Notes under the pieces: model-generated
Seen by the model: only the letters and a program-made list of their open reading frames with translations
Told to the model about the DNA's origin: nothing
Database searches by the model: none
Shown: piece by piece, positions 17,818 to 27,066 of the stretch
Position numbering within the stretch: position 1 is the first letter of the stretch
Layout: the number at the start of each line of letters is the position of its first letter
Origin: Stutzerimonas stutzeri
GTDB taxonomy: Bacteria; Pseudomonadota; Gammaproteobacteria; Pseudomonadales; Pseudomonadaceae
NCBI RefSeq assembly: GCF_024448985.1
Contig: NZ_JAMOII010000015.1
Location: forward strand, 28,651-92,650
DNA: 64,000 nucleotides
Reading direction: 5' to 3'
Position numbers and translations under genes: made by a program

Positions 17818-19557
17818 ATGTCCGTCACAATTTTTCCGAGCGCCCGTAAAGGCCTCATGTCTGCAATCGCCCTGGCCGCATTGCTGAGCTTTTTCCCTAA
17901 TAGCAATGTCAGCGCGGCATCCGTTGGCAGCACCAGCACCTCGGGGTTCTCCTACTCGGCGCTGATTAACAAGTTCACCAACAACTATTGGCAGAACGGT
18001 TCCTGGCGCGCATCGGCTGGCGTTTCGGTCGCTGCCACAGAGCAGAACCTCGCCGCTTTTCGTGTTGGCACCTCGGTGCGAACGGCTGATGGTCAGATAC
18101 GCACCGTCACCTCGGTCAAGCCCGCCAGCGGCGCGCTGACTGTCTTCCTGACGGGACCGGTACTAGACGGCAGCGTGATCGGTTATCCCAACCGACTCAG
18201 CGTCAGCAAGGTGGCAAGTTCGACGCCGGTTGTCACCGCACCGGAAAGCCCGCCGGCCGCTGCGCCAAGCCATGCCGCGCTGATCAACAAGTTCACCAAC
18301 AGCTATTGGCTGAACGGCTCCTGGCGAGCATCGGCCGGTGTTTCGGTCGCTGCTACCGCGAAGAACAGCGCAGCCTTCGTCATCGGCGCATCGGTCCGCA
18401 CGGCGGACGGCCAGGTACGCACCGTCACGTCAGTCAAACCGGCGAGCGGCGCATTGACCGTATTCATGGACGGTCCCGTGCTCGACGGCAACATCATTGG
18501 CTATCCGAACAAGCTCAGCCTGGTAGCTGCTCCGGCATCCCACCCAGCGTTGTCTCCCGATCCGATCGCAGATGCAGCGCTCACAGCGAACGAACCCGTG
18601 CAACTGGTGGGCGTTGCGCTTTCCGGTGCCGCTTTCGGACCTTCGGTTCTGCCCGGCAAGCACGGCACCAACTACATCTATCCGGCCGAGTCGTACTACA
18701 AGAAATACGCAGAGCAAGGGTTGAAGCTGGTTCGCCTGCCGTTCCTCTGGGAGCGTATACAGCCGCAACTGGATACCGAGTTGGACGCCGCGCAATTGGC
18801 TTTGCTCACCCAATCGCTCGATTTCGCGCAGAAGCACGGCGTCAAGGTCGTGCTCGACATGCACAACTATTACCGCTACTACAAGCAGCCGATCGGCTCC
18901 GAAAACGTACCGATCAAGTCGTTCGCCAATGCTTGGAAGCGAATCGCACTGAAAGTCGGAAACCATCCCGCGTTGAGCGGTTATGGCCTGATGAACGAGC
19001 CGAACACCAAAGGGCTCTGGCCTGAAGCAGCGCTGGCCGCCTCCAAGGCGATCCGCACGGTGGACAAGACCAACTGGATCTATGTCGCCGGTGATCGATT
19101 CTCCAGCGCATGGCACTGGCCGCAGTCCAACACCCAGCTCATTGCCGACCCGTGGATGCGCGACCCGCAGAACAACCTGATCTTCGAAGCGCACATGTAC
19201 CTCGACCGCGACACCTCGGGCATGTACGCCGACAAGACCGAAACCTTCGCACCGGATCTGGGCATTAACCGCGCCAAGCCATTCGTGGACTGGCTGCGAA
19301 CGAACAATCTTCGCGGCTTCATCGGTGAGATGGGCGTACCGGGCTATGCGCCCGATGCGATCGTCGCGATGGACAATCTGCTGGGCTACCTGCGAGAAAA
19401 CTGCGTACCGCTCACCTACTGGGCCGCCGGTCCCTGGTGGGGCAAGTACATCCTGGCGCTGGACGTATCGGGAGGTGCAGAGCAACCTCAGCTGCCAGTT
19501 CTAAGAAAGCACGCCGCAACACCGAACACCTGCGCGGCCATTGGCGAACCGATGTAA
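17818..19557 (+). CDS. Secreted glycoside hydrolase family 5 (endoglucanase-like) with two N-terminal repeats
   Basis: 579 residues. A signal peptide runs to about residue 34 (hydrophobic ALAALLSFF). Two near-identical modules follow (about 47-128 and 153-233), each from ALINKF to IGYPN-LS, joined by a Pro/Ala linker. The GH5 barrel is about 260-565. Catalytic residues are visible: acid/base Glu394 in LMNEPN and nucleophile Glu504 in GFIGEMG; DMHNYYRYY and EAHMY are further family motifs. It probably hydrolyses beta-1,4-glucan or a related polysaccharide outside the cell. The repeats are likely carbohydrate- or surface-binding; I do not recognise them as a named CBM. No cellulose synthase genes are nearby. 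A strong terminator follows. Confidence 0.88.
   Translation: MSVTIFPSARKGLMSAIALAALLSFFPNSNVSAASVGSTSTSGFSYSALINKFTNNYWQNGSWRASAGVSVAATEQNLAAFRVGTSVRTADGQIRTVTSVKPASGALTVFLTGPVLDGSVIGYPNRLSVSKVASSTPVVTAPESPPAAAPSHAALINKFTNSYWLNGSWRASAGVSVAATAKNSAAFVIGASVRTADGQVRTVTSVKPASGALTVFMDGPVLDGNIIGYPNKLSLVAAPASHPALSPDPIADAALTANEPVQLVGVALSGAAFGPSVLPGKHGTNYIYPAESYYKKYAEQGLKLVRLPFLWERIQPQLDTELDAAQLALLTQSLDFAQKHGVKVVLDMHNYYRYYKQPIGSENVPIKSFANAWKRIALKVGNHPALSGYGLMNEPNTKGLWPEAALAASKAIRTVDKTNWIYVAGDRFSSAWHWPQSNTQLIADPWMRDPQNNLIFEAHMYLDRDTSGMYADKTETFAPDLGINRAKPFVDWLRTNNLRGFIGEMGVPGYAPDAIVAMDNLLGYLRENCVPLTYWAAGPWWGKYILALDVSGGAEQPQLPVLRKHAATPNTCAAIGEPM
17956..18516 (+). repeat. Tandem ~81-residue protein module, two copies
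   Basis: Copies at 17956-18201 and 18274-18516 code for modules sharing GSWRASAGVSVAAT and RTVTSVKPASGALTVF, with few differences overall. The high identity points to a fairly recent internal duplication, or selection for identical binding units. Confidence 0.85.
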
Positions 19558-19581
19558 CTTCCGTTTCGCAGCGCTCCACCG

Positions 19582-19618
19582 AAGGCCTGGCACATCCTGT
19601 GTCAGGCCTTTTGTTTTT
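19582..19618 (+). terminator. Intrinsic terminator of the GH5 gene
   Basis: AAGGCCTG ... CAGGCCTT with an inner paired part, then TTTGTTTTT, starting 25 bp after the stop. Confidence 0.85.
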
Positions 19619-19754
19619 GAGTAGCCCACGCTTCGCTGGCGGAGAAAGAGGCGGGAAAGCCTCACAGATCCGGTCGTCCCGGCGAGGTCTACGACGGGGC
19701 TGTTCTCTGCCGCACCGTGATTCATCCAAGCGATACATATCTACAATCAAAAAT

Positions 19755-19783
19755 TTAAATGCGAACGATTTGTGTTTGATATA
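19755..19783 (+). promoter_or_regulatory. Possible promoter with degenerate Fur box for the uptake operon
   Basis: AATGCGAACGATTTGTGTT (19758-19776) resembles Pseudomonas Fur boxes only in part, and it sits in the spacer of a weak -35/-10 pair (TTAAAT, GATATA). Location before an iron-uptake operon supports it; the match alone would not. Confidence 0.35.
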
Positions 19784-19838
19784 GCGTTCGCCATCCCTTA
19801 GGATGCTGCCCGCCTGCCAATAGAGCGTGCCGCACCTT

Positions 19839-21056
19839 ATGAATATTGCCGACCAGTCGAGGATCGCCGTCCACCTTGCGATGCTGATCAACATGTTGTC
19901 GCTGGGCAGCCTGATGATGGTCATGCCGCTGGGTCCGGATCTGGTGCGCCACTTGGGAATGGAGGCCAGCCACATCGGCTATATCAGTGGCGGCGCCACC
20001 CTTGCCGCCGCCCTGAGTGCCTTTATCGCAGCGCCGTGGCTGGATCGCTTCGACCGAAAACGCGCGCTGATCGTCTTGCTGGTGCTGCGTTTTGCCTTGC
20101 TGCTCAGCTGCGCGCTGGCGACCTACCCGACTCAACTGATTGCGCTGTTCATTCTCTCCGGTCTGGTCGCCGGACCCATGGGCGCGATTTTGATGGCCAC
20201 GATGCTGGACCTGATTCCGCCCGCCGAACGCGGCCGAAAGCTTGCCTACATCGGCATGGGGTTTTCCCTGGCTGCGATTCTGGTCATCCCGCTCGCGCTG
20301 GAATGCTCGATGCGCTGGAGCTGGACGACCCCCTTCGTGCTGCTCGGCGGCACCGGATTGATTCTGGCGCTGCTTTGTCAGCTGTTCTTTCCGTCACCGT
20401 CTGCGGCTCATTGGCCCTCGGGCTCGGTCAGACCGCTGCTCGCTTCGCGCCTGTGCATGGCGGCGCTGGCTATCACCATGTTGCAGATGTTCGGACATTT
20501 CCTCTTGGTTCCGCACTTCGCTACCTACTTTCAATTCAACGTGGACTTTCCTCGCGAAAACCTGGGCTTGCTCTATCTGCTCGGCGGGTTGGCGAGTATC
20601 GCGGCGATGCGTATTGGCGGTGCCTGGATCGACCGCGGCAGTGCCGTGACGGTCGTGCTGGTCAGTAGCGGCAGCCTCGCGCTGGTGACCTTGCTTGGTT
20701 TCGCATGGCCGGTGGGCGTTTCTCTGTACGTCATTTTCACCCTGTTCATGGCGCTGAGCGCCGTACGTAGCAACAGCACCATGACCATCGCGGCTGGCAT
20801 ACCACCGGCCCATCAGCGCGCCGCGTTCATGGCGTTTCAGGGAACGGTTTCAAATGTCGCGGCCGGCTTCGGCAGCCTGATTTCGGCGCGCTATCTGACC
20901 GACGGGCCACAGCATCAACTACTCGGCTTCGAAGAGCTGGCGGCGCTCTACGCAGTGCTGGGCATCGTGGCCGGTTTGGGCGTGCTGTACCTGATCCACG
21001 GCATCAAACAGCGCGATGCGAACCCGACAGCGACAGCAGAACAACAGGCGGGATGA
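19839..21056 (+). CDS. MFS transporter, EntS-like, probable siderophore exporter
   Basis: 405 residues from the ATG at 19839; a GTG four codons earlier is possible and neither has a strong ribosome site. Twelve hydrophobic segments, with the MFS loop motif between helices 2 and 3 (WLDRFDRKRAL). First gene of the catecholate uptake operon and separated from the TonB receptor by about 60 bp. By position it probably exports the siderophore, as EntS does for enterobactin. Direction and substrate are inferred from context. It would be without use if the biosynthetic genes are broken as proposed. Confidence 0.75.
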   Translation: MNIADQSRIAVHLAMLINMLSLGSLMMVMPLGPDLVRHLGMEASHIGYISGGATLAAALSAFIAAPWLDRFDRKRALIVLLVLRFALLLSCALATYPTQLIALFILSGLVAGPMGAILMATMLDLIPPAERGRKLAYIGMGFSLAAILVIPLALECSMRWSWTTPFVLLGGTGLILALLCQLFFPSPSAAHWPSGSVRPLLASRLCMAALAITMLQMFGHFLLVPHFATYFQFNVDFPRENLGLLYLLGGLASIAAMRIGGAWIDRGSAVTVVLVSSGSLALVTLLGFAWPVGVSLYVIFTLFMALSAVRSNSTMTIAAGIPPAHQRAAFMAFQGTVSNVAAGFGSLISARYLTDGPQHQLLGFEELAALYAVLGIVAGLGVLYLIHGIKQRDANPTATAEQQAG

Positions 21057-21116
21057 ACCGCCGAGGGATACGTGATGAGTCCATTTCGAAAACATCGAGC
21101 AGCAACGGAGCATGCT

Positions 21117-23093
21117 ATGACTATCGTAAGCAACCGGGGCATTGGCCGCCCTCGTCACCTGTCCCTGACCGTCCTGGCCAGCCTTCTGCCGTTCGCCGCC
21201 CTGGCGAACGAGCCCATGGCACTGGAGCAGCAAGTCATCACCGCGACCCAGACGGCGCATAGCGAACTCAGCGCCCCGGCCAGCGTGTCGGTCGTGACCC
21301 GCGAAGAGCTGGAAAAGAGGCCGGTCTACAACCTGGCCGACGCGGTGAAATACCTGCCGGGCGTGCATCTCAACCCGTCGTCCACTTATGGCCGCCAGGA
21401 AATCAAGCTGCGCGGGCTGGATTCGGATTACACGCTGCTGCTGGTCAACGGCCGCCGTATCAATTCGCGCGATGTTCTGACGTCCGAATACGCCAATGAT
21501 TTCGATTTGTCGTCGATCCCGATAGCGGCGATCGAGCGTATCGAGGTCATTCGCGGACCGATGTCGTCGCTGTATGGCGCTGATGCCATAGGCGGCGTGG
21601 TCAACGTTATCCTCCGCCAGCCGAGCAACCAGACTAGGACTGGGGTGGCCTACTCCTACGAGACGCCTACCGAGGGCGACGCAGGCGATAGCCACAAAGC
21701 CAGCGGCTATGTCAGCGGCGCGCTGATCGAGCACAAGCTGTTGGGCAACCTAATCGTCGAAGGTACCGACCAGGCTGCCTGGCGCTCCGACCAAACCGTC
21801 GCACCCGATGCGGACGCAGCCGAACACAGCCAGGCCGGCAGCGTCTATGGCTCGCTGAGCTGGCTGCTCGACGAGCGTCAGACGATCGACCTCGACGTGA
21901 CGCATCGCCAGGACGACCGCGTGGCGAACTGGTTTCCCAGCCTGAGATATGGTGTGGTCCAGAATGTCCAGGAAATGGAGCGAACCAGCCTTGGCCTAGC
22001 CCATAACGGTAAGTGGGATGGGTTCGACACCCGTGTCCGCTATTACTACGAAGACGTTGAATTGGCCGATGCGTCGGCACTGATGACGCAATTCAACGCC
22101 GGAAGAGTTGGAGAAGCGGAGCAAAAGAACCACACGATTGACGGACAGATCAGTGGGTTCGTTGCGGGCAATCTCATTACGCTGGGTGCCGAACGCCGGC
22201 GTACCGAGTTCAGCCATAACCAGAACCTCGGCGCAGAAACAAATGTGGATCAGTCCGCCCTGTATCTTCAGGACGAATTCTCGTTGGGTGATCTGGACGT
22301 AACGCTAGGGGCGCGCTGGGATAACCATGAAGTATTCGGCAGCGAGATCAGTCCTCGTGCCTACGGCGTTTACAACCTTACCGATAACTGGGTAATCAAG
22401 GGAGGCGTTGGCAAGTCGTTTAAAGCACCGGCTATTTATCAATCGGATGAAAGCTACAGCATTGCAGCGTGTCAGGGCGGTTGCCGCGTCATGGGCAATG
22501 CCGACCTCAAACCAGAAACAGCCATCAGTTACGAGCTGGGCACGCTCTACCAGAACGGCGGGCTTGAAGCCGGAATCACGCTATTCCAGACAGAAATTGA
22601 CGACATGATTGTCAGCGACCGGTGGCGTGCGGGTTACCGGCCAACCGTAATGACGTATAGCAACATCAGCAAAGCGCGTGTGCAGGGCTACGAGTTGCAA
22701 GGCCGCTACGCCTTCAACGACGCACTTGGACTGCGTGGTAACTACACCTATTCCGATGCTGAAGATCGCGATGCAGCTACACCGCTAATCAATACCCCGC
22801 AACACGTCGCCAATATCGGTCTGGACTGGCAAGCGCGGTCAAATCTTGCGTTAAACCTGGACTACCAATATACCGGCAGCCAATGGCTCCCCACGCCTGC
22901 TACTGGCGGAAGTCAAGAAAGCGGTGCTTTCCATGTCGTCAATGTCGGAGCCAAGTACCAGGCCACTTCCCAATTTACAGTCAACGGCGGACTCAACAAC
23001 CTGGCCAACGAAAAGCGCGACGACGTTGCCCAATCGGTGGACAACATCCTCATGGGACGCACGCTATTCGTCGGTTTCAGCTACGACATCTAA
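21117..23093 (+). CDS. TonB-dependent catecholate siderophore receptor (CirA/FepA type)
   Basis: 658 residues from the ATG at 21117 (GGAG 6 bases before); an alternative ATG at 21075 with GAGGGA would add 14 residues. Signal peptide to about residue 32 (LTVLASLLPFAALA). TonB box region near EQQVITAT; plug domain about 45-155 (KYLPGVHLNP, RIEVIRGPMSSLYGADAIG GVV); 22-strand barrel to a C-terminal Phe-rich strand ending SYDI. The plug resembles CirA-like receptors for ferric catecholates. Outer membrane. It lies upstream of the permease genes in one operon. Confidence 0.9.
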   Translation: MTIVSNRGIGRPRHLSLTVLASLLPFAALANEPMALEQQVITATQTAHSELSAPASVSVVTREELEKRPVYNLADAVKYLPGVHLNPSSTYGRQEIKLRGLDSDYTLLLVNGRRINSRDVLTSEYANDFDLSSIPIAAIERIEVIRGPMSSLYGADAIGGVVNVILRQPSNQTRTGVAYSYETPTEGDAGDSHKASGYVSGALIEHKLLGNLIVEGTDQAAWRSDQTVAPDADAAEHSQAGSVYGSLSWLLDERQTIDLDVTHRQDDRVANWFPSLRYGVVQNVQEMERTSLGLAHNGKWDGFDTRVRYYYEDVELADASALMTQFNAGRVGEAEQKNHTIDGQISGFVAGNLITLGAERRRTEFSHNQNLGAETNVDQSALYLQDEFSLGDLDVTLGARWDNHEVFGSEISPRAYGVYNLTDNWVIKGGVGKSFKAPAIYQSDESYSIAACQGGCRVMGNADLKPETAISYELGTLYQNGGLEAGITLFQTEIDDMIVSDRWRAGYRPTVMTYSNISKARVQGYELQGRYAFNDALGLRGNYTYSDAEDRDAATPLINTPQHVANIGLDWQARSNLALNLDYQYTGSQWLPTPATGGSQESGAFHVVNVGAKYQATSQFTVNGGLNNLANEKRDDVAQSVDNILMGRTLFVGFSYDI

Positions 23094-23148
23094 CCATTCG
23101 CTCCCGGCGGCACCGTCGCCGGCCTACCTGGAGAACTACAGCGCGACA

Positions 23149-24186
23149 ATGACCAGAACGGATGAGGCATTTCCCAACTACCAGCAAGCGGTGCTCCTCG
23201 GGGGCGGCGGTATCCTGCTGGGCTTGTTGATTCTATCGATGAGCACGGGTGCGGGCGTCTACGGCGCGATCGATGTGCTGCATTACCTGCTGGGTGATCC
23301 GCTCGCCGTGGCGGACGATAAGCTCGCCATGGTGGTCGAAACCCTGCGCCTGCCGCGGACCCTGGCGGCTCTGGTAGTCGGTGGCAGTCTCGCGATTGCC
23401 GCCTCACTGTTGCAAAGCGCGACACGCAATCCGCTGGCCGAACCCGGCCTGCTCGGTGTCAATGCCGGTGCGGTGCTGGGGCTGGTCATCGGCCTCATTT
23501 TCTATGGCGTCGAATCGACCGGTGGTTATCTGCTGTGGTCCGGCGCCGGCGCTCTGCTGGGCAATCTCGTAGTGCTGGGTATCGGCCTGATGCTGGGCCA
23601 GGCCAGCCCGCTGAAACTGATCCTCGCCGGCGTCGCGCTGAATGCCGTTTTCGGTGGTCTTGCGAATTTCATGCTGCTCCGCACCCGCGTGGCGCTGGAA
23701 CAGTTTCGTTTCTGGAATCTTGGCTCGCTGTCGGCATCCAGCCTGGACGCCGTGGCTACTGTGGCCCCGGTCGCCTTGATCGGCCTGATCCTGGCTGCCC
23801 TGCTCTGCCGGCAACTGACGTTGATGCAGATGGGCGACAGCCAGGCGCGGGCGCTGGGCATCCACACCACCTGGGTGCGCCTGGGCGTACTGGTTGCCTC
23901 GACCCTGCTGACGGCCTGCGCGATCTCCCTTGCTGGCCCGGTCGGCTTCGTCGGCTTCCTCGCGGCCTACTGCGCACGATTGATCGAACCGGTCGCGCTG
24001 CTGCGTCAACTGCTGTTCTCGACGTTGTTCGGCATGTTGTTCCTGCTGGCCGCCGACGTGCTCGCGCGTTGGCTGCTGCAACCTTTCGAGCTGCCAGTCG
24101 GCACTTTGTTGGCCGCACTGGGCGCACCGGCGCTGATTGCCATCGTGCTGCGCGGCGGCTTCCGTTCATTACTGGCGGTGAGGTAA
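23149..24186 (+). CDS. fepD: Iron-siderophore ABC permease, FecCD family (FepD-like)
   Basis: 345 residues from the ATG at 23149; the open frame reaches back into the receptor gene but the family start is here. About ten transmembrane helices, with LRLPRTLAALVVGGSLAIA and NPLAEPGLLGVNAGA, both hallmark segments of FecCD permeases, and the coupling helix near GIHTTWVRLGV. Inner membrane, pairs with FepG. It is 2 bp from the next gene. Confidence 0.93.
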   Translation: MTRTDEAFPNYQQAVLLGGGGILLGLLILSMSTGAGVYGAIDVLHYLLGDPLAVADDKLAMVVETLRLPRTLAALVVGGSLAIAASLLQSATRNPLAEPGLLGVNAGAVLGLVIGLIFYGVESTGGYLLWSGAGALLGNLVVLGIGLMLGQASPLKLILAGVALNAVFGGLANFMLLRTRVALEQFRFWNLGSLSASSLDAVATVAPVALIGLILAALLCRQLTLMQMGDSQARALGIHTTWVRLGVLVASTLLTACAISLAGPVGFVGFLAAYCARLIEPVALLRQLLFSTLFGMLFLLAADVLARWLLQPFELPVGTLLAALGAPALIAIVLRGGFRSLLAVR

Positions 24187-24188
24187 GC

Positions 24189-25232
24189 ATGGCGTCGATC
24201 ACTCCCAGCGGCGTTTGGGCGCTGCGTCTGGGCGGCATGAGCCTGTTGCTGCATCGTCGCAATTGGCTGATGTGCGGCTTGCTTACGCTGGTGCTGGCAA
24301 CGCTGGCGGTCATTGCGATCAGCCTCGGTTCGGGCCAGATGGGCACACGCGACGTACTTGCGACCCTGCTCGGGCACGGCAGCAAGCTGAACGAAATCAT
24401 GGTATTCAAGATCCGCCTACCTCGCGTCGCCGCAGCCATCGTCGCGGGATTCGCCATGGGCATGGCCGGTTGCCTGATCCAGACGCTGGTGCGCAATCGC
24501 CTGGCCACGCCGGACATGATTGGCGTGAACGAAGGCGCCTCTCTGGCAGTGGTGGTTTTTTCCCTCTATCTCACGTTCGGCAGTTGGCCCTGGTGGGCCT
24601 CGCCGCTGGGCGCCATGCTGGCTGCGGCTGCGCTGTTTACCTTGTGCCGTCGGCCCGGCGAGCAGGGTTATCTGTTCATCGTCATCGGCATTGCGTTGTC
24701 CGAACTGTTCGGTGCGGTGGGCGACTTCGCCATGTCCACCCAACCGCTGGTGCACCTGGGCAGCATTTACCTGTGGACCATGGGCCACTTCGCCGGCGTC
24801 AGCTACCAGACCGTCAACCCGATCGCGCTGATATTGCTGCTGTTGTGCCCATTGATGGCGCTGCTCAACCGGCCTTTGGCGCTGCTGCGGTTCGGCGATG
24901 CCACGGCGCAGAACCTCGGCATTCGCGTACCGCTGGTACAGCTCGGCGTACTCGGCCTGGCAATTCTGGTGGCTTCACTGGGCACGGCGATCGGCGGGCC
25001 GGTCGTCTTCATCGCCATGGCCGCACCGATCCTCGCGTCGTGGCTCGCGCGCGATAACCTTGCCCCGCTCTGGCTGTCGGCCATCTGCGGCGCCGTGCTG
25101 CTGTTGGGCAGCGACACCCTGGTGCGAGTATTGGCACAGCCGGAAGAGATTCCCACCGGGATCATGACGCGCCTGCTTGGCGGCATCTTGCTGCTTGGCC
25201 TGCTATTGAAGGACAGACGAGGGGCCGACTGA
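24189..25232 (+). CDS. fepG: Iron-siderophore ABC permease, FecCD family (FepG-like)
   Basis: 347 residues from the ATG at 24189, preceded by GGTGAGG. FecCD hallmarks IRLPRVAAAIVAGFAMGMAG and NRLATPDMIGVNEGAS are present, and LGIRVPLVQLGVLG marks the coupling helix. It forms the membrane channel with FepD. Its TGA overlaps the fepC ATG (TGATG), so translation is coupled. Confidence 0.93.
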   Translation: MASITPSGVWALRLGGMSLLLHRRNWLMCGLLTLVLATLAVIAISLGSGQMGTRDVLATLLGHGSKLNEIMVFKIRLPRVAAAIVAGFAMGMAGCLIQTLVRNRLATPDMIGVNEGASLAVVVFSLYLTFGSWPWWASPLGAMLAAAALFTLCRRPGEQGYLFIVIGIALSELFGAVGDFAMSTQPLVHLGSIYLWTMGHFAGVSYQTVNPIALILLLLCPLMALLNRPLALLRFGDATAQNLGIRVPLVQLGVLGLAILVASLGTAIGGPVVFIAMAAPILASWLARDNLAPLWLSAICGAVLLLGSDTLVRVLAQPEEIPTGIMTRLLGGILLLGLLLKDRRGAD

Positions 25233-26083
25233 TGACGGTACTGAGCGTACAAAACCTACATTTCGCCTATCAGGACAAGGTCGTTCTGGACGATCTGTCC
25301 TTCTCCCTTCCCAAAGGTCGGCTGATCGGCATCGTCGGGCCCAACGGCAGCGGCAAATCCACGTTGCTCAAACTGCTGGCACGCCAGCTGCCATTGCGAC
25401 GCGGCGAGATCGAAATCCAGGGTCAGCCACTGCCCCGCTATTCGATGAAAAGCCTGGCCCGCCAGCTGGCATTTCTGCCGCAGCGACCGGTGATGGCCGA
25501 GGGTATTCGTGTCGAGCAGTTGGTGCAGTACGGCCGTCACCCGCACCAGGGCTGGTTCAACCAGTGGAGCGAGGAAGACGCGCGCCAGGTGGCGCGTGCC
25601 CGCGCGGCAATGCAGCTCGACGCCATCTGGCAACGGCAGGCATCGTCGCTCTCCGGCGGGCAGGCGCAACGTGCCTGGTTGGGCATGATCCTGGCGCAGA
25701 ACACCGACTTGATTCTTCTCGACGAACCCACCAGTGCGCTGGATATCGGTCACCAGGCCGAAGTGATGGAAGCGGTGCATCGGATCGCCACCGAAGGCCG
25801 CACCGTGCTGATCGTCATCCACGATCTAGGCATCGCCGCGCGCTACTGCGATGAGCTGATCGCGCTCGCCGATGGCCGCATCCAGGCCATGGGCCCGGCT
25901 CGCCAGGTGATGACGAAGGAACTGGTGGACCGCCTCTACCAGACCGAAGTGGACATCCTTCCCGCGCCCGGCGACGGCGCCCCGGTGATCGTGCCGCGTC
26001 GCCGTCGGCTTTCCGCTACTCCCCCATCCGCTATTCGCACCCCTGCGGTGCATGAACTCGCTCAACAGGACACGACCCCATGA
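25232..26083 (+). CDS. fepC: Iron-siderophore ABC ATPase (FepC-like)
   Basis: 283 residues. Walker A GPNGSGKSTLLK (about 36-47), Q-loop LPQRP, signature LSGGQAQRAWLGM, Walker B LILLDEPTSAL and switch His in VIHDLG. The C-terminal tail past residue 255 is an Arg/Pro-rich extension. It powers import of the ferric siderophore. It overlaps fepG by 1 base and fepB by 4 (ATGA). Confidence 0.95.
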   Translation: MTVLSVQNLHFAYQDKVVLDDLSFSLPKGRLIGIVGPNGSGKSTLLKLLARQLPLRRGEIEIQGQPLPRYSMKSLARQLAFLPQRPVMAEGIRVEQLVQYGRHPHQGWFNQWSEEDARQVARARAAMQLDAIWQRQASSLSGGQAQRAWLGMILAQNTDLILLDEPTSALDIGHQAEVMEAVHRIATEGRTVLIVIHDLGIAARYCDELIALADGRIQAMGPARQVMTKELVDRLYQTEVDILPAPGDGAPVIVPRRRRLSATPPSAIRTPAVHELAQQDTTP

Positions 26084-27024
26084 TCAAACCAAACCCCTGG
26101 TGCCTCACCGTCGCGCTGTTTGCCGCCGTGCTGGTCCTCAACGCTCATGCCGAAGACCGCCAAATCGAAGATGCCCTTGGCAACAGCGTGACCGCTCCAG
26201 CCACGCCCGAGCGCGTCGTCACTCTCAGCGAAATAGATCTGGATACCGCGCTAACCCTCGGCGTGACACCCGTAGGCACCGTCAACGGCCGTGGCCAGGC
26301 CGCGCCGCCGCGCTATCTGGAAGGCAAACTGCCGGCCGGCATCAAAGTGGTTGGCGATCTCGATAACCCCAACCTGGAAACGCTGCTGGAGCTGGAACCG
26401 GATCTGATCCTTACCGGCCCGGTAAAGCCGGAGCAGCTGGCCATCCTCAACGAGATTGCACCGACCGCGGTCACCTTCAACTGGGGGCAGCCATGGCAGC
26501 AAAGCATGCAGCGCACGGCTCATATATTGAACAAGGATGCCGAAGCCCAGGCGTTTCTGCGGCGTTACGAAGCCCGCTCCGCGGAGGCTCGTGAGCGGCT
26601 GAGCGATCATCAAGGCGAAACCTTCAGCATCGTGCGCTGGAACCCGAAGGGTCCGTCGTACATGTTCAAGGATTCGTTCGCCAGCACCGTCGCCAGTGAT
26701 GTCGGCCTCGTACGGCCGGCGCACCAACAGGACCCCGGTCATACGCACTCCATGGCGCTCAGCCTGGAATCGCTGGAATTGCTCGACGCCGACTGGCTGG
26801 TGATCGGCACCTTGGCTACCAACGGCGAAGCCGTCGACGCCATGCGTCAGGCCGAAGAGACCGCTGCGTTCCGCCAACTCTCGTCAATTCAGAGCAAGCG
26901 CTTCGGCGCGGTCGACGGCTCGCTATGGACGTCGGTCGGCGGCCCGATGGCAGCTATGCAGGTGATCGAGGATATCGAAGGGATCGTTGGCAAGTCCGAC
27001 GCCGAGCCGGTCGCGAAAGATTGA
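26080..27024 (+). CDS. fepB: Periplasmic ferric-siderophore-binding protein (FepB-like)
   Basis: 314 residues. Signal peptide to about residue 24 (VALFAAVLVLNAHA then EDRQIEDALG). Class III binding-protein layout (TroA/FecB family): PERVVTLSEIDLDTALTLGV, LETLLELEPDLILTG, WNPKGPSYMFKDS, a long central helix. It delivers the ferric catecholate to FepDG. Last gene of the operon, with a strong hairpin right after. Confidence 0.92.
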   Translation: MIKPNPWCLTVALFAAVLVLNAHAEDRQIEDALGNSVTAPATPERVVTLSEIDLDTALTLGVTPVGTVNGRGQAAPPRYLEGKLPAGIKVVGDLDNPNLETLLELEPDLILTGPVKPEQLAILNEIAPTAVTFNWGQPWQQSMQRTAHILNKDAEAQAFLRRYEARSAEARERLSDHQGETFSIVRWNPKGPSYMFKDSFASTVASDVGLVRPAHQQDPGHTHSMALSLESLELLDADWLVIGTLATNGEAVDAMRQAEETAAFRQLSSIQSKRFGAVDGSLWTSVGGPMAAMQVIEDIEGIVGKSDAEPVAKD

Positions 27025-27030
27025 TCGACT

Positions 27031-27058
27031 CAGCACCCCGGAGCGCACCGGGGTGCTG
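27031..27058. terminator. Bidirectional hairpin between convergent siderophore operons
   Basis: 11-base perfect stem (CAGCACCCCGG and its complement) with a 6-base loop, placed between the stops of fepB and the NRPS A-domain gene. No T-run. Confidence 0.6.
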
Positions 27059-27066
27059 AACACCGC

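Noticed and set aside
22924-23148. Upstream extension of the fepD frame into the receptor gene
   Set aside because: Sequence before 23149 is the receptor read out of frame; the permease family begins at 23149.
23535-24188. Upstream extension of the fepG frame
   Set aside because: Lies inside fepD; the ATG at 24189 has a ribosome site and the family N-terminus.
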